This document shows positions 11,680 to 20,463 of a stretch of 64,000 bases of DNA, one piece after another. The notes beneath the pieces were generated by a model. The model made no database searches and was not told the origin of the DNA. It saw only the letters and a list, made by a program, of their open reading frames with translations. The stretch is from an uncultured Thermogutta sp. (lineage in GTDB: Bacteria; Planctomycetota; Planctomycetia; Pirellulales; Thermoguttaceae). Position 1 is the first letter of the stretch. Each line of letters opens with the position of its first letter. Location: positions 1 to 64,000 of the forward strand of contig CAKZMM010000118.1 in the NCBI GenBank assembly GCA_937128505.1, read 5' to 3'. Both the position numbers and the translations under genes were made by a program.

Positions 11680-13518
11680 TCACAGGGGCCGATGCTCTTG
11701 GACCACACTCCCCGCGCTGGCGGCCACCGGGGTGATTACCACCAGCGAGCCGGGCTCCAAAACCCCCGGCCGCTCGATGACCACGACATACCGGGTTTCC
11801 CGCACGAGGATGCCGGAGTTTTCCTCCACCACTAGTCGCGGCAAAAGCAGCTCTTTCCACCCCCCTTGCTCGCGTTTTTGCACGATGCCATCGACAACCC
11901 GATATTGCACGCCGTCCAAAAGCTGGGGCTCGCCGTTTTCTAGCACAGAGACTTTCGCCGGTCCCAGCACGCGACTCTCCCCCCGATCATCCACAAAAAT
12001 CAATTGACCTTGAACGATTTGCAACCGTCGCCCATCGATCACTCGCTCGCCGAGGGGATCGCGGTAATAAAGCCGCCGAATCCGGAGGACCGAAGAAGGC
12101 TGTACCTCCACGCGGGTAATTTGACCGCGGCGTCCAGCCTGCTGAGCGTCTGCTTCGGGCGAAGCTTGCCGGGAAGCGTCTGTCGTGCCGGGGAATCCTT
12201 CCGGATCGGAACGCGGCGGATTGTCCCCGGCTGCAAGGGAGTTACTGCCCGGAGCCGATCTTGTCTTCCCCATCTGCGGATTCTGGCTGTCGGATGGGCC
12301 TTCCGGGATGGGATCGAAACGCCAAATCCAGTTGCCCGGCTGAATCGCTTGCTCCGGAATACGCAGCAAGCGGATCCCCGGCATAGTGTGCAAGCGCAAG
12401 TTGACATACATCCCCCGAACGAGGGCCGGCGGTTGCGAGGGCATTCGCCAAGCCTCTGGGGTATCCCCCCGGCGCACCACCCGCGGATTCTCCACCAGAA
12501 TTCGGCACGGTACCGTCCGCGTCGGTTCATCGAGCCCTAACCCCTCATAACGCCACAGCACGCCATCCCACAAAAACTCGGCTCCTTGGAACGGATAGAC
12601 CACCGTCACCGGCACCCGCGGCAAGGCGTACGCCCGGGCAAAGGGCTCGGAGCGATCGGATTGTTCCGGGGCAATGGGGAATTGGTTCGCGGAAGCCCAG
12701 ACCCAAGCCAATTGATCGGGCCGCAGGCTGCATCGGATCTCGGCCCGCGTCACATCCTCCAAAACCACCAAAGCGGTACCCACGCGCACGTAATCGCCGG
12801 CTTCGACCAGATCACGCGTGACCACCACGACACTATCGGCCGGGGAGCGTACCTCGGTTCGTGCCCGCTGTAGTTTGGCTTCATCGAGCTGAACCTCCGC
12901 CCGCTCTTTGCTGGTTTGGAGCCGCTCCTTTTTTGCTTGCAAGAGTCGCAATTGGTTTTTTAGGCCGGTAAGGGCATTCTCCGATTGCAGGAGCTGCCGG
13001 CGGGCTTGTTCGACTTCCGCATCGCTGATGACGCGATCGCGATGCAGTTGCTGCTGCCGGGCATAATCTCTCGATTGCAGTTGATAATCCTCTTCGGCCA
13101 GTCGCAGAAGTTGTTCGGTGTTGCCGATTTCCACATCCACCTCGGCCAGCGACTTGATGGCCTGAGCCAGTTCCTGCTCGAGGGTTTTCACTCGGATCTC
13201 ATAATCCTCAGGATCAATTTTCAGCAATACCGTCTCTGGGGGTACCAAATGTCCCGCCCGGCACCGCGCGTCTTTGAACACGATTTGCCCTTCCACCTGA
13301 GCCGCCAGTTGAATTTGGCGAAACACCACCACGACGCCGTCGGCCTCCAGATCCAAGCTACCCTGATGAGCTTTGGCTTCCGCCAACTCGACAAGCGGCA
13401 CCACCGTTGGGGGGACGACCCGGCCTTCGCTCTGCGGACGCAGGGCCAACACTAAAAACACGGCAATTCCCGTGGCCAAGATGACCAAGGGGGTTACGAC
13501 ACGCCAAATGGACGACAT
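11680..13518 (-). CDS. RND periplasmic adaptor (membrane-fusion protein, HlyD/AcrA family) with long C-terminal extension
   Basis: The protein begins MSSIWRVVTPLVILATGIAV, a single N-terminal anchor. The adaptor core follows: a biotinyl-lipoyl half (LAAQVEGQIVFKDARCRAGH), a long coiled-coil hairpin around residues 110-230 (SLAEVDVEIGNTEQLLRLAE, then the QLQSRDYARQQQLHRDRV return) and the closing lipoyl half (ARTEVRSPADSVVVVTRDLV). An unusual Ser/Gly/Pro-rich linker and about 150 further residues follow, ending in a possible beta domain (RRLQIVQGQLIFVDDRGESR), so at about 612 residues it is longer than usual. A TTG at 13587 is an alternative start. The ATG at 13518 is preferred because it opens directly on the membrane anchor. 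It bridges the RND permease to an outer-membrane channel. Confidence 0.88.
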   Translation of the reverse strand: MSSIWRVVTPLVILATGIAVFLVLALRPQSEGRVVPPTVVPLVELAEAKAHQGSLDLEADGVVVVFRQIQLAAQVEGQIVFKDARCRAGHLVPPETVLLKIDPEDYEIRVKTLEQELAQAIKSLAEVDVEIGNTEQLLRLAEEDYQLQSRDYARQQQLHRDRVISDAEVEQARRQLLQSENALTGLKNQLRLLQAKKERLQTSKERAEVQLDEAKLQRARTEVRSPADSVVVVTRDLVEAGDYVRVGTALVVLEDVTRAEIRCSLRPDQLAWVWASANQFPIAPEQSDRSEPFARAYALPRVPVTVVYPFQGAEFLWDGVLWRYEGLGLDEPTRTVPCRILVENPRVVRRGDTPEAWRMPSQPPALVRGMYVNLRLHTMPGIRLLRIPEQAIQPGNWIWRFDPIPEGPSDSQNPQMGKTRSAPGSNSLAAGDNPPRSDPEGFPGTTDASRQASPEADAQQAGRRGQITRVEVQPSSVLRIRRLYYRDPLGERVIDGRRLQIVQGQLIFVDDRGESRVLGPAKVSVLENGEPQLLDGVQYRVVDGIVQKREQGGWKELLLPRLVVEENSGILVRETRYVVVIERPGVLEPGSLVVITPVAASAGSVVQEHRPL

Positions 13519-13594
13519 TTCCGCTGCCTCTGGGGAAAGGATGCTTGGGGACAGTGGTGTGCCTTTTCCGTCACTTCCTCGTTTCAATGACTCG

Positions 13595-14371
13595 TCAAAT
13601 CCTTGTTTCGATGCCCGCCGCCTCGGCCGGCTCTTCTACCCCCCGTTTCGGTTCCGGCGAGATGTCCTGCGAAAGAACTTCAAAGCTCTCTTCGGCCGAC
13701 GGGGTTGCTCTCTCCGGAATTAAAGAATTCCCAACTCTGCCATCATCTCCTCGATCTCTTGCAGCGCGCATGGCCGCCAGAGAGACCGCCGTGATGTGTT
13801 CCACCAGGGCATCTATCTGGGTAATCCGTTTCGCTTGCTCGGGTGACAGAATGATCGGCAGAATATTTCTCGCCGTGCGATAGTACACGCATTGGCCGAT
13901 AATACTCAGTGCATATCGCAGGACGACCTCCTCCGGCAAATCGGCCGGAAGTAGCTCGCGAACAATCCCCTGCAAAACCCGCAAGCCGGAGCCGAGATGC
14001 TCGCGGATCATATTCCGGCAGAAGGGGGTCGGCTCCAGAAACTCACGCACGAGTAATCGCTCCTGCCAACCGGTGAGTTGGTGTTCGAGCATTCGCCGAA
14101 GCATGAGGGCGATGAAATCGCGGAGTTTCTTTTCCGGTGGAGTATCGTCGGCCCATTGCACGCCGGTCTCCTGAGAAAAACGCGTGGGATGGATGGCGGC
14201 CACCGTTTCGCGGTATAAGCGAGCTTTTCCCCCAAAGTGATAATTGACCGCTGCCACATTAACCTTTGCCCGGCGACAAATCTCCCGGATCGTGGCCCGG
14301 GTATAACCCTTCTGGGCGAAAACTGGCCCGGCGGCTGCGATCAGCTTAGCGCGTACGTCCTCGTCGCCCAT
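13595..14371 (-). CDS. TetR/AcrR-family regulator with CecR-like C-terminal domain
   Basis: Residues 1-50 hold the TetR helix-turn-helix (KLIAAAGPVFAQKGYTRATI, then REICRRAKVNVAAVNYHFGG). The ligand domain contains TGWQERLLVREFLEPTPFCR and REHLGSGLRVLQGIVRELLP, which match what I recall of the CecR/YbiH (DUF1956) C-terminal type. The tail after residue 205 is acidic and disordered. The ATG has an AAAGGAAA binding site. The stop lies 76 bases upstream of the adaptor gene, so it leads the pump operon and probably represses it by binding its own promoter. In Escherichia coli CecR controls an adaptor gene as well, which supports the context. Confidence 0.87.
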   Translation of the reverse strand: MGDEDVRAKLIAAAGPVFAQKGYTRATIREICRRAKVNVAAVNYHFGGKARLYRETVAAIHPTRFSQETGVQWADDTPPEKKLRDFIALMLRRMLEHQLTGWQERLLVREFLEPTPFCRNMIREHLGSGLRVLQGIVRELLPADLPEEVVLRYALSIIGQCVYYRTARNILPIILSPEQAKRITQIDALVEHITAVSLAAMRAARDRGDDGRVGNSLIPERATPSAEESFEVLSQDISPEPKRGVEEPAEAAGIETRI

Positions 14372-15900
14372 TTATTGCGTTTCCTTTAATCTTGTGATCT
14401 TGTGACTGTTTGATGGGGCTTTTCCGTGCTACTGGTTCCCCCCAAATTTTTGCTTGCCGCTTCTTCGGCTCAGGACCGCAACCCCGATCCTTCTTGGTCC
14501 CCGCCGAGCTTTGTCCCCACTTTCAAGCTTTGCCCCCACGTTGATCCCGAGGTCTTAGGCAAGCTAAGAAAGGCTTGGGCAAGCCAAAAAGGGATAGTCA
14601 AAGCTTCGTGCAAGCCAGAGAAACTCAACGCTTTGTGCAAGCCTAAGAAAATAAGTCTCGTAGGTTTGGTCTTGCGGAAGTGCTGAAGGATCAATCTTTC
14701 TTGACAAATGCTGCCTCCGTTTCTGCGTGATCCAGTTTTCGTAAAAGAGTTGATTCCATAAAAAAGAGTTGCAGTTCATTCCATAAAAAAGAGTTGATTC
14801 CATAAAAGAGTCAACAAAGTGCTGCCTCCTCTGTCCGCAAAAAATTTCTATGTTCCTGGGGATTTCTATTTCCCCCCGCAACTAGCGATCTACTTCCCCG
14901 AAAACTGCCGCTGGGTGGTTACCATGTTGTTTCGCCACAGGTTCCTCAAAACCGGACATGAATCAAACGAAAAAGACGCAGACACCCCCTGGATGGGCAA
15001 CCTTTTTTCGGAAGAACATCTCGGCGGTGCCGATGCCGCCCGCGCGTCGGCAAAGGCCTGACATTTTCCCGGCAGTATGCCTTACGACTTCGTCGATTTA
15101 AACACCTGCTTCAATCAATTGTATCAAACAGATGTTTGAATTACATAGCCATAATGCCCTATTTCGAAAAAATTTCGTAGCAGGGGGATATATCTGTTTG
15201 TGGAGAAACATTATTTGGAATGGGGTCGTTCACCGCGACTTGCTAAGCGACCTTTCTCGGCTGAGTTGCCGCAAGAGGGATTCCCCTCGAATTCCTCGCC
15301 TAAGGCGGTGGAGCCTCAATTTTTCTGAAGCTTTGGGAGCCGCAAGCTTTTGCAGCCTCAGCTCTCTGTCAGCTGTGCTTTTCCGAATGTTTTACCCCCT
15401 TTTGGTGGCTTCCGGCTTTGAACCCCCTTTGAACCCCAAATATCGACGGCGCGTCATCGCACTAAGCCACCTAAGGCATCAACTGCCGAAATGGTAGGGG
15501 CGGATGAAAGGCCGATAAAAAGCCGATAGAAAAGGGGGATGACCTCGGGAAAATCCCCGCCGGTATCCCTCCTGGTGGATCTCCTCCGGCAAGTCCAATA
15601 GGCGATCGGCACCGCACGAGAAGAGACGATCTCTCGCAAAATCTATATATCACGTTGTCGATGAATATTGTGTCTCAATTGCGGCTCGTGACATTTTTCG
15701 GGCTTTTCACTCCGATTTGCCGCTCTCCAATTCCTCTGAGCGATTTGCCCGCTTAAAGTTTTCCCCCCCATTCCGACGATATGGGTGGTAACGGAGATGG
15801 TGTGTTTATGGACTCGGAGGCCGTGAGTTTACCCCCGTTCGTAGGCGGCCCGCGGTGCGGTATGCCTTCAGTGAGACATAAGCGAGGAGGACTAGGGGGG
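14372..15900. other. Long intergenic region with short imperfect repeats
   Basis: This is 1.5 kb between divergent genes. Around 14570-14660 the string GCAAGCC/GCAAGCT recurs four times with variable spacing. At 14750-14815 AAAGAGTTGATTCCATAAA recurs three times, once with a 6-base insertion. The remainder shows no supported gene or RNA. The promoter of the TetR operon should lie near 14380-14450, but I cannot define its boxes. Confidence 0.5.
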
Positions 15901-16161
15901 ATGAGGCGACCAACTTGCCCAAATCGTTGGCTTGCGTGGAGTTTCCTGACCTTGACGGCAGGAGTGGTGGTGGGCTTATCGGGTTGTCAGGTGGAGATGG
16001 GTGGTCAGACCTTGCCGAGCCCCTACTATATGAAAGACGACGTGCAGTACTTCGCCCCTGGTCCAGAATTTAAGTTGGCTCGGGAGGCCGCTGCCCTTAA
16101 GGCCGCACGTGCTGAGGAAATCCCGGCACCCCCGCCTGCCGAGGGCCCACTGGCTCCGTAA
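15901..16161 (+). CDS. Small lipoprotein, 86 aa
   Basis: A longer frame starts at 15781, but the ATG at 15901 has an AGGAGG-like site upstream and begins a proper export signal: MRRPTCPNRWLAWSFLTLTA, then VVVGLSGC with a lipobox Cys near residue 29. The mature part is short: QVEMGGQTLPSPYYMKDDVQ, then a helical FKLAREAAALKAARAEE and a Pro-rich end. It should be lipid-anchored at a membrane facing the periplasm. The role is unknown. Two stems and a terminator hairpin follow at 16330. Confidence 0.75.
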   Translation: MRRPTCPNRWLAWSFLTLTAGVVVGLSGCQVEMGGQTLPSPYYMKDDVQYFAPGPEFKLAREAAALKAARAEEIPAPPPAEGPLAP

Positions 16162-16329
16162 AGTAAGAGTTTGTCGGTCAAGGGGGAAAAAGTCCCTCAA
16201 GGAAGAAACTCTCCGCAAAGGGAGACAGTCGGGGTTATCCCGTGCTTCGTGAATCCGCGATCACCTGCCGGGAGCCAAATCATAGATCCAGCGGACGATC
16301 ACCAAAAAGTAAGACGCCCCGCCGATTCC

Positions 16330-16380
16330 GAAAGAAGGCTGCGTTTGCCCCCGGTTGACGCAGCCTTCTTTCTTGATTTT
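16330..16380 (+). terminator. Strong hairpin terminator downstream of the small lipoprotein
   Basis: A perfect 15-bp stem pairs GAAAGAAGGCTGCGT (16330-16344) with its complement at 16358-16372 around a 13-base loop, followed by TTGATTTTT. It lies about 170 bases after the lipoprotein stop. The stem end is A/T-rich on both strands, so it could work in either direction. Confidence 0.7.
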
Positions 16381-16422
16381 TCCCTGATTTTCGGCCCACG
16401 TACCCACGAGGAGCGGCCCGAA

Positions 16423-16585
16423 CCGCAAATAGGTTGACCGCAAATAGGTTGTGGCCGAGGATGAACCGCGCCCTTGTCGGTTATGATCGGTTATGAGCTT
16501 TAGCCGGTGATACGTAGATTTAGCCGGCATGATGCCTAGATTTAGCCGTTGTGAGACGTAGCGATTTAGCCGGTTGATGCGTAGC
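16423..16585. repeat. Degenerate tandem repeats (15-nt pair and about 22-nt GATTTAGCCGG units)
   Basis: CCGCAAATAGGTTG occurs twice in tandem, GGTTATGA twice 10 bases apart, and TTTAGCCG at about 16499, 16519, 16541 and 16565. The spacing is less regular than in the other arrays. Confidence 0.6.
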
Positions 16586-16760
16586 CGGCAGCTCGGGGAG
16601 TTTTGCCGAAGAATCGCGCCGTATGGGATGCGCAAGCCGGATGCCGAGCTTCCTCCCCGGCCCGCCGCGCGTACAGAAAGACTCGTGCGGTTGGCCAGGC
16701 GAGCAAGCACGTGGCATCGAAACCTGAATTCATGGCCCTTATGTCACGGACCAATCGGCC

Positions 16761-17210
16761 ATGTTCGGATACCATTTGCCGCCGTGGGCAGAGCCCTGGA
16801 TCGCCGCGATTTTGTGCTGGATCGGGCTGGCGACCGTTGCCGGATTGGCCGCGCGGGCCATGGTGCCATCAAATCGGCCTGTGGGTCCCTGGGCCACGCT
16901 CTGCATCGGCATGGTAGGTTGCACGGTTGGTCCAGCCCTGGGGAAGTGGCTTTGGCCCGCGATGGTTCCCAGTCCCCTCAGTCCTGGCGGGATGGCTTGC
17001 GCGATCCTCACGGCAGCCGGGATCCTCGGATGGGTCCAAAGGTATTTTGCGGCGGACGAGCCGGATGCACCCAATCCCTCGCGGATGTCGGCAACTCAGG
17101 GACTGCCTCCTGCGCCCCAGTCCACCGAAAAGCACACAGTTCGGCAGAGACCGCGATCCGATCGACCCTCCTACCCACATCCGGAGAATTTATCGGTCCA
17201 TTTTCGGTAA
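16761..17210 (+). CDS. Small membrane protein, GlsB/YeaQ/YmgE-like N-terminal domain
   Basis: Three hydrophobic segments fill residues 10-95: WIAAILCWIGLATVAGLAAR, then VGPWATLCIGMVGCTVGPAL, then GGMACAILTAAGILGWVQRY. The spacing and the Gly-rich ARAMVPSNRPVG turn resemble the transglycosylase-associated (GlsB/YeaQ) family, which has about 85 residues. Here a charged, Pro-rich cytoplasmic tail of about 50 residues is added. No clear ribosome binding site precedes the ATG. The function of this family is poorly understood and stress-linked in other bacteria. No neighbour suggests an operon. Confidence 0.55.
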   Translation: MFGYHLPPWAEPWIAAILCWIGLATVAGLAARAMVPSNRPVGPWATLCIGMVGCTVGPALGKWLWPAMVPSPLSPGGMACAILTAAGILGWVQRYFAADEPDAPNPSRMSATQGLPPAPQSTEKHTVRQRPRSDRPSYPHPENLSVHFR

Positions 17211-17421
17211 CCGACCGCTGGCCATTTCGGCCGCCGGTTTACCGGGCTGATCCCCGTTGGTGGGGCCATCATCTCCGCGCGCTACACATGAGCAGTTTGG
17301 AGGCTGATTCCCCCGTGGTTGGGGCCATCGATTCCCCCTTGTTGCGCCATGATTTGACGTCCCAACCACAAAGATTCTTCTACCACCTAGCTTTTGTCTT
17401 TTAATGACTCGATAGGTGCCG

Positions 17422-18708
17422 CTAACGCTCGCCGGCATGTCTGTCCAGCAATGTCTCCCGCGAGAAAATCCGGCGAGCTAGCCACCGCCGCCACCGCACG
17501 AATTGGGCCCGAAATACCCACGGCGGATAATGCGTGTAGCGAACCGTCGTCACGATCGAGGTGGCCCAGGGGCGCTTGGGCTCTAAATACCCGGCTCCTA
17601 AATCGTACCACCGGTCTCCCCGGCGAAAGCTATCCTCGAACATCTTCCGATCGAGCAAGGCTCCGGGGCTGAATCGTGCCCAAGCCTCGTCATAGCCTTT
17701 TCTTAGCCCGGTGAGCCGACCCTTCCAATAGTAGTTATAGGCGAACGCAATGGGGCGGTTATCGAGAAGCAGTAGATTGATGTCCGCACACCCTAATCGG
17801 CAGGCTGCCGCGTGCGCATCGCGCTGGAAGCGTGCTATAGACGGATGACACAGCGTGCGGCCGGTGTTCGACCGCGCTTGCCAGCTTCGTTGGGCAACTT
17901 CCACGCACATGTCGTATAGGTCCCACTGGGGATCGGCTTCGCCGAAGTTTTCGCCGCAAGGGCGGTAACGGCGGTACTCGAGCTTGCCGCGCTCCGTCAG
18001 TCGCCGTTCCAGACGCGGTAGCTCTTTCCGCAAATGGCCAGGACGTTCCCGCCAATACTCCTCCCACGTGCCACTCAGATCTACCAGCGCGACTTGTTGC
18101 CAGGGATCTTCCCGCACCGGCAGCCCAGCCCAGGCGAGCGCTCGCGCCGTGCGGCTCGGGCCAGAGTGGTGATCAACCTCCGGCTGAGCGCACGGATGCG
18201 GCTGGATTTCGGAAGCCTCCTTGCCGGCCTCCTTCATAATCCCAAAAGGAAGCACGCAGGCGGATGGTTCCTTCACCGCACTGTCGCAAGGTAGTTCCGA
18301 AGTCGCACGAACCATCCAGCGCAGTTCCACTAGATGCCAGTCGCGCTTCTGACCTGCCACGTATTGAAATGCTGCAACCAGAGTGGCGGTCGAATCCGGC
18401 CCCACCGGTCCGTAAAAACTTCCCCAATTCTCTAACGGAAAGCCCAAGATCCGCATGGGCCCAGAAGGGGTTTGCTCTTTTCGCACCACCAGGGGAACGA
18501 TCCCCAAAACCTCTTCCCCCGAATGGACCACCAGAATTCGTAGCTGTTGACCGCCCGCAAAATATCGCCAGTAGATCTCCAGCCATTCGGGACTCATCAG
18601 GAAGCTTGCGAAGGGACAATCCCCCAGGAGCCGGTGCCAATCGTCCCGGTACTCATTCAAACCCTCGATCTGGCGGATTTCCCGAACCCACACCCCGGGA
18701 AATGCCAC
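17422..18708 (-). CDS. GNAT-type acetyltransferase, CelD/BcsL-like (BioF2-like domain)
   Basis: The N-terminal half has REIRQIEGLNEYRDDWHRLL and SFLMSPEWLEIYWRYFAG. The C-terminal half holds the GNAT-fold part, with HLRKELPRLERRLTERGKLE, ADINLLLLDNRPIAFAYNYY and GLRKGYDEAWARFSPGALLD. This two-domain layout matches the CelD/BcsL group linked to polysaccharide acetylation or to FemAB-like transfer. The frame extends to a TTG at 18855, but those 49 residues look non-coding. The GTG at 18708 with GGGGG upstream is my choice, with low certainty. It is soluble. It lies near the UDP-glucuronate genes on the same strand but 350 bases away from them, so a shared role in surface polysaccharide is only a suggestion. 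Confidence 0.75.
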   Translation of the reverse strand: MAFPGVWVREIRQIEGLNEYRDDWHRLLGDCPFASFLMSPEWLEIYWRYFAGGQQLRILVVHSGEEVLGIVPLVVRKEQTPSGPMRILGFPLENWGSFYGPVGPDSTATLVAAFQYVAGQKRDWHLVELRWMVRATSELPCDSAVKEPSACVLPFGIMKEAGKEASEIQPHPCAQPEVDHHSGPSRTARALAWAGLPVREDPWQQVALVDLSGTWEEYWRERPGHLRKELPRLERRLTERGKLEYRRYRPCGENFGEADPQWDLYDMCVEVAQRSWQARSNTGRTLCHPSIARFQRDAHAAACRLGCADINLLLLDNRPIAFAYNYYWKGRLTGLRKGYDEAWARFSPGALLDRKMFEDSFRRGDRWYDLGAGYLEPKRPWATSIVTTVRYTHYPPWVFRAQFVRWRRWLARRIFSRETLLDRHAGER

Positions 18709-19056
18709 AATCGGCAAACCCCCAGTTTGACGCCAGGACAAGTTGTGCAAGTTCGCGTTCTCCTCGCCGTGTGTGGGGTGTGTGCGAAATTCATCGATCT
18801 TGCTTCCCGCTCCCCCGCAACACCCCCGTGTTGCAAGAGCTTGAAACGCAGGCAACCTCCCCCCGCATCAAAACATTCGAGTTGAATTTTGGCCTCAGAA
18901 ACTTCAAGCTTCACGGGGGCCACTGCACCGATGATTGGTCCCGCGGGGATTTCCCCTGTCCCAGACTGCGCTTGTTTGCCGCGGGCTTACGTTCGCCGCG
19001 GGCTTACTTTCTGTTCCCTCGAAGCGAGGCAAGGGGGCCTTTGTCACGGGCTTGAG
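18709..19056. other. Intergenic, short direct repeat only
   Basis: GCCGCGGGCTTAC occurs twice in tandem near 18980-19010. Nothing else is supported. If the acetyltransferase start is the upstream TTG, it takes up part of this space. Confidence 0.45.
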
Positions 19057-20079
19057 TCAATCCTGATTGCCGAAGAGCACCTGAGGGCGAATGACCTCGC
19101 AACGGATTTTCGCCATCGCTTGTTGGAGTTTGCCGAAGGTTTCCGCATCAGGGCAAATCCCCACAATCGCGCCGCCTGAGCCGGCAAATTTTGCCGGCAC
19201 TCCGACCTCGCGCGCCACCTGAACCATTTGCCGATGCCGTTCGGCGATTCGGCAGATGGATTGCCGGAGGTCAAAATTGGCATTCATGAGCTCTCCCAAT
19301 CGAGCCACATTTTTTTCCAGCAGGGCCTGGCGGGCTTGAACGGTCAACTGCGCAAATTGCTCCATGGCGGCCAAGACCTTCGGGTCGCCCATTTGATAGC
19401 GCTGCCGGAGATCATTATGAATAACCTCGGTCGGTTCCCCGGCATCGGTGCTATAAGCCAGGTAAAGAGGCGGCAAAAGCTGCGGATCTAATGGTTCATA
19501 CACTCCGCACTCAAGGCCGCAAAGCCGCTCGATCCGGTCCCGCCCAAAATCCATGTATACTAAATTTTCGTACACTTGGATGACGCGGTCCTGCAAGCCG
19601 GCGGCAATCCCCAGCTCGTCGCGCTCCACCGATAGGGCAAGCGACGGTAAGACCCGCTGGGGAATCCGCACATCGAAAAATTCCATCAAGCACCGCAGGG
19701 TAGCAATGATGATAGCACTGGAACCGGCCAACCCCACTGCCCGGGGGATATTCGTCTGATATCGCACAGAAAAATTCTGTCCATGCAGGGCGAAACCTTG
19801 CGACGCGCAAAACTCCACGAACTTCTTGATCGTGGCTTTCACCAGGCGAATCCCGCCGTAATAGCCGTGCAATTTCACGTCGCGGATGAGCTCGTAAATC
19901 GAGTGGAATCGGCTGCGATCTTCATCGCTCCATAGGATTTCCAATTCGTCCCAGTCGTAGAGGCTCACCTCGGCCCAAAAGTTCCGCACGATCACGGAGA
20001 TGGTTTTGCCGTAATAGCCGTCGGAGGGATTACCCACCAAACCTGCTCGGGCAAATGCCTTTTTGCGGATGAGCCTCAT
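19057..20079 (-). CDS. Glucuronokinase (GHMP kinase family)
   Basis: It phosphorylates D-glucuronate at C1 using ATP. All GHMP motifs are present: motif 1 near residues 10-28 (ARAGLVGNPSDGYYGKTIS), the ATP loop PRAVGLAGSSAI at 112-123 and the C-terminal KFAGSGGAIVGIC. The residues ELGIAAGLQDRVIQVY (155-170) and HGYYGGIRLVKATIKKF closely follow what I recall of the plant glucuronokinase, more than galactokinase or mevalonate kinase. It is 340 residues with no signal peptide. It lies 384 bases downstream of a GalU-type gene on the same strand, which could convert the glucuronate-1-phosphate product to UDP-glucuronate. The shared function is an inference from context. Confidence 0.82.
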   Translation of the reverse strand: MRLIRKKAFARAGLVGNPSDGYYGKTISVIVRNFWAEVSLYDWDELEILWSDEDRSRFHSIYELIRDVKLHGYYGGIRLVKATIKKFVEFCASQGFALHGQNFSVRYQTNIPRAVGLAGSSAIIIATLRCLMEFFDVRIPQRVLPSLALSVERDELGIAAGLQDRVIQVYENLVYMDFGRDRIERLCGLECGVYEPLDPQLLPPLYLAYSTDAGEPTEVIHNDLRQRYQMGDPKVLAAMEQFAQLTVQARQALLEKNVARLGELMNANFDLRQSICRIAERHRQMVQVAREVGVPAKFAGSGGAIVGICPDAETFGKLQQAMAKIRCEVIRPQVLFGNQD

Positions 20080-20463
20080 CGATCACTCCCCTACCGCCGG
20101 GAAACTAGCGCAAATCGCCCGGTTTGCGGCTTTACCTTTAGCAGTTTCTTTTTCTTTCAGCAGCCGAATTGCTGAAAGCCAAAGTGGCGAAAACGAGACA
20201 CCCTGGTAACGCACTTTTCGATCGCAGAGCCCGCCGTAAGCCCTTCCAGCAATACCTCCGGATAGCTCAAGACCACGCAATTCAAGAAGGCTTCCGGCTG
20301 GCGTCGAATCATCGTTGTTCTTTTGAAGATGACGATCCGGATTGTGTTCTCAAACGCTCCTGGCGGCATCTTGCCGTGCAACTGGCGGTCGGCATCCCCG
20401 CACGCGAATCGGCAGACAATCAATACTCATGCAAATGAGGCGGTCAATCAATCCCTCCGCAAA
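20080..20463 (-). other. Structured spacer between galU-like and glucuronokinase genes
   Basis: No gene is supported. Two stem-loops lie in the transcribed spacer: CGCAAA/TTTGCG at 20109-20128 and a 9-bp perfect stem CTTTCAGCA/TGCTGAAAG at 20154-20178 with a 7-base loop. They lie 30-100 bases upstream of the glucuronokinase start and lack a following U-run, so they look like leader or processing structures rather than terminators. Confidence 0.5.

Larger units (their letters stand above)
16162..16760. other. Intergenic with terminator and degenerate repeats
   Basis: It holds the 16330 hairpin, two exact copies of CCGCAAATAGGTTG 15 bases apart (16423 and 16438), and four imperfect GATTTAGCCGG units spaced 20-24 bases between about 16495 and 16585. 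No gene is supported. Confidence 0.6.

Noticed and set aside
13519-13587. Upstream TTG start for the first RND adaptor
   Set aside because: The added residues are polar and unlike an adaptor N-terminus, while the ATG at 13518 opens on the membrane anchor.
14819-15500. Short + strand frames in the spacer after the TetR gene
   Set aside because: No binding sites, no recognisable domain and a composition close to translated non-coding DNA.
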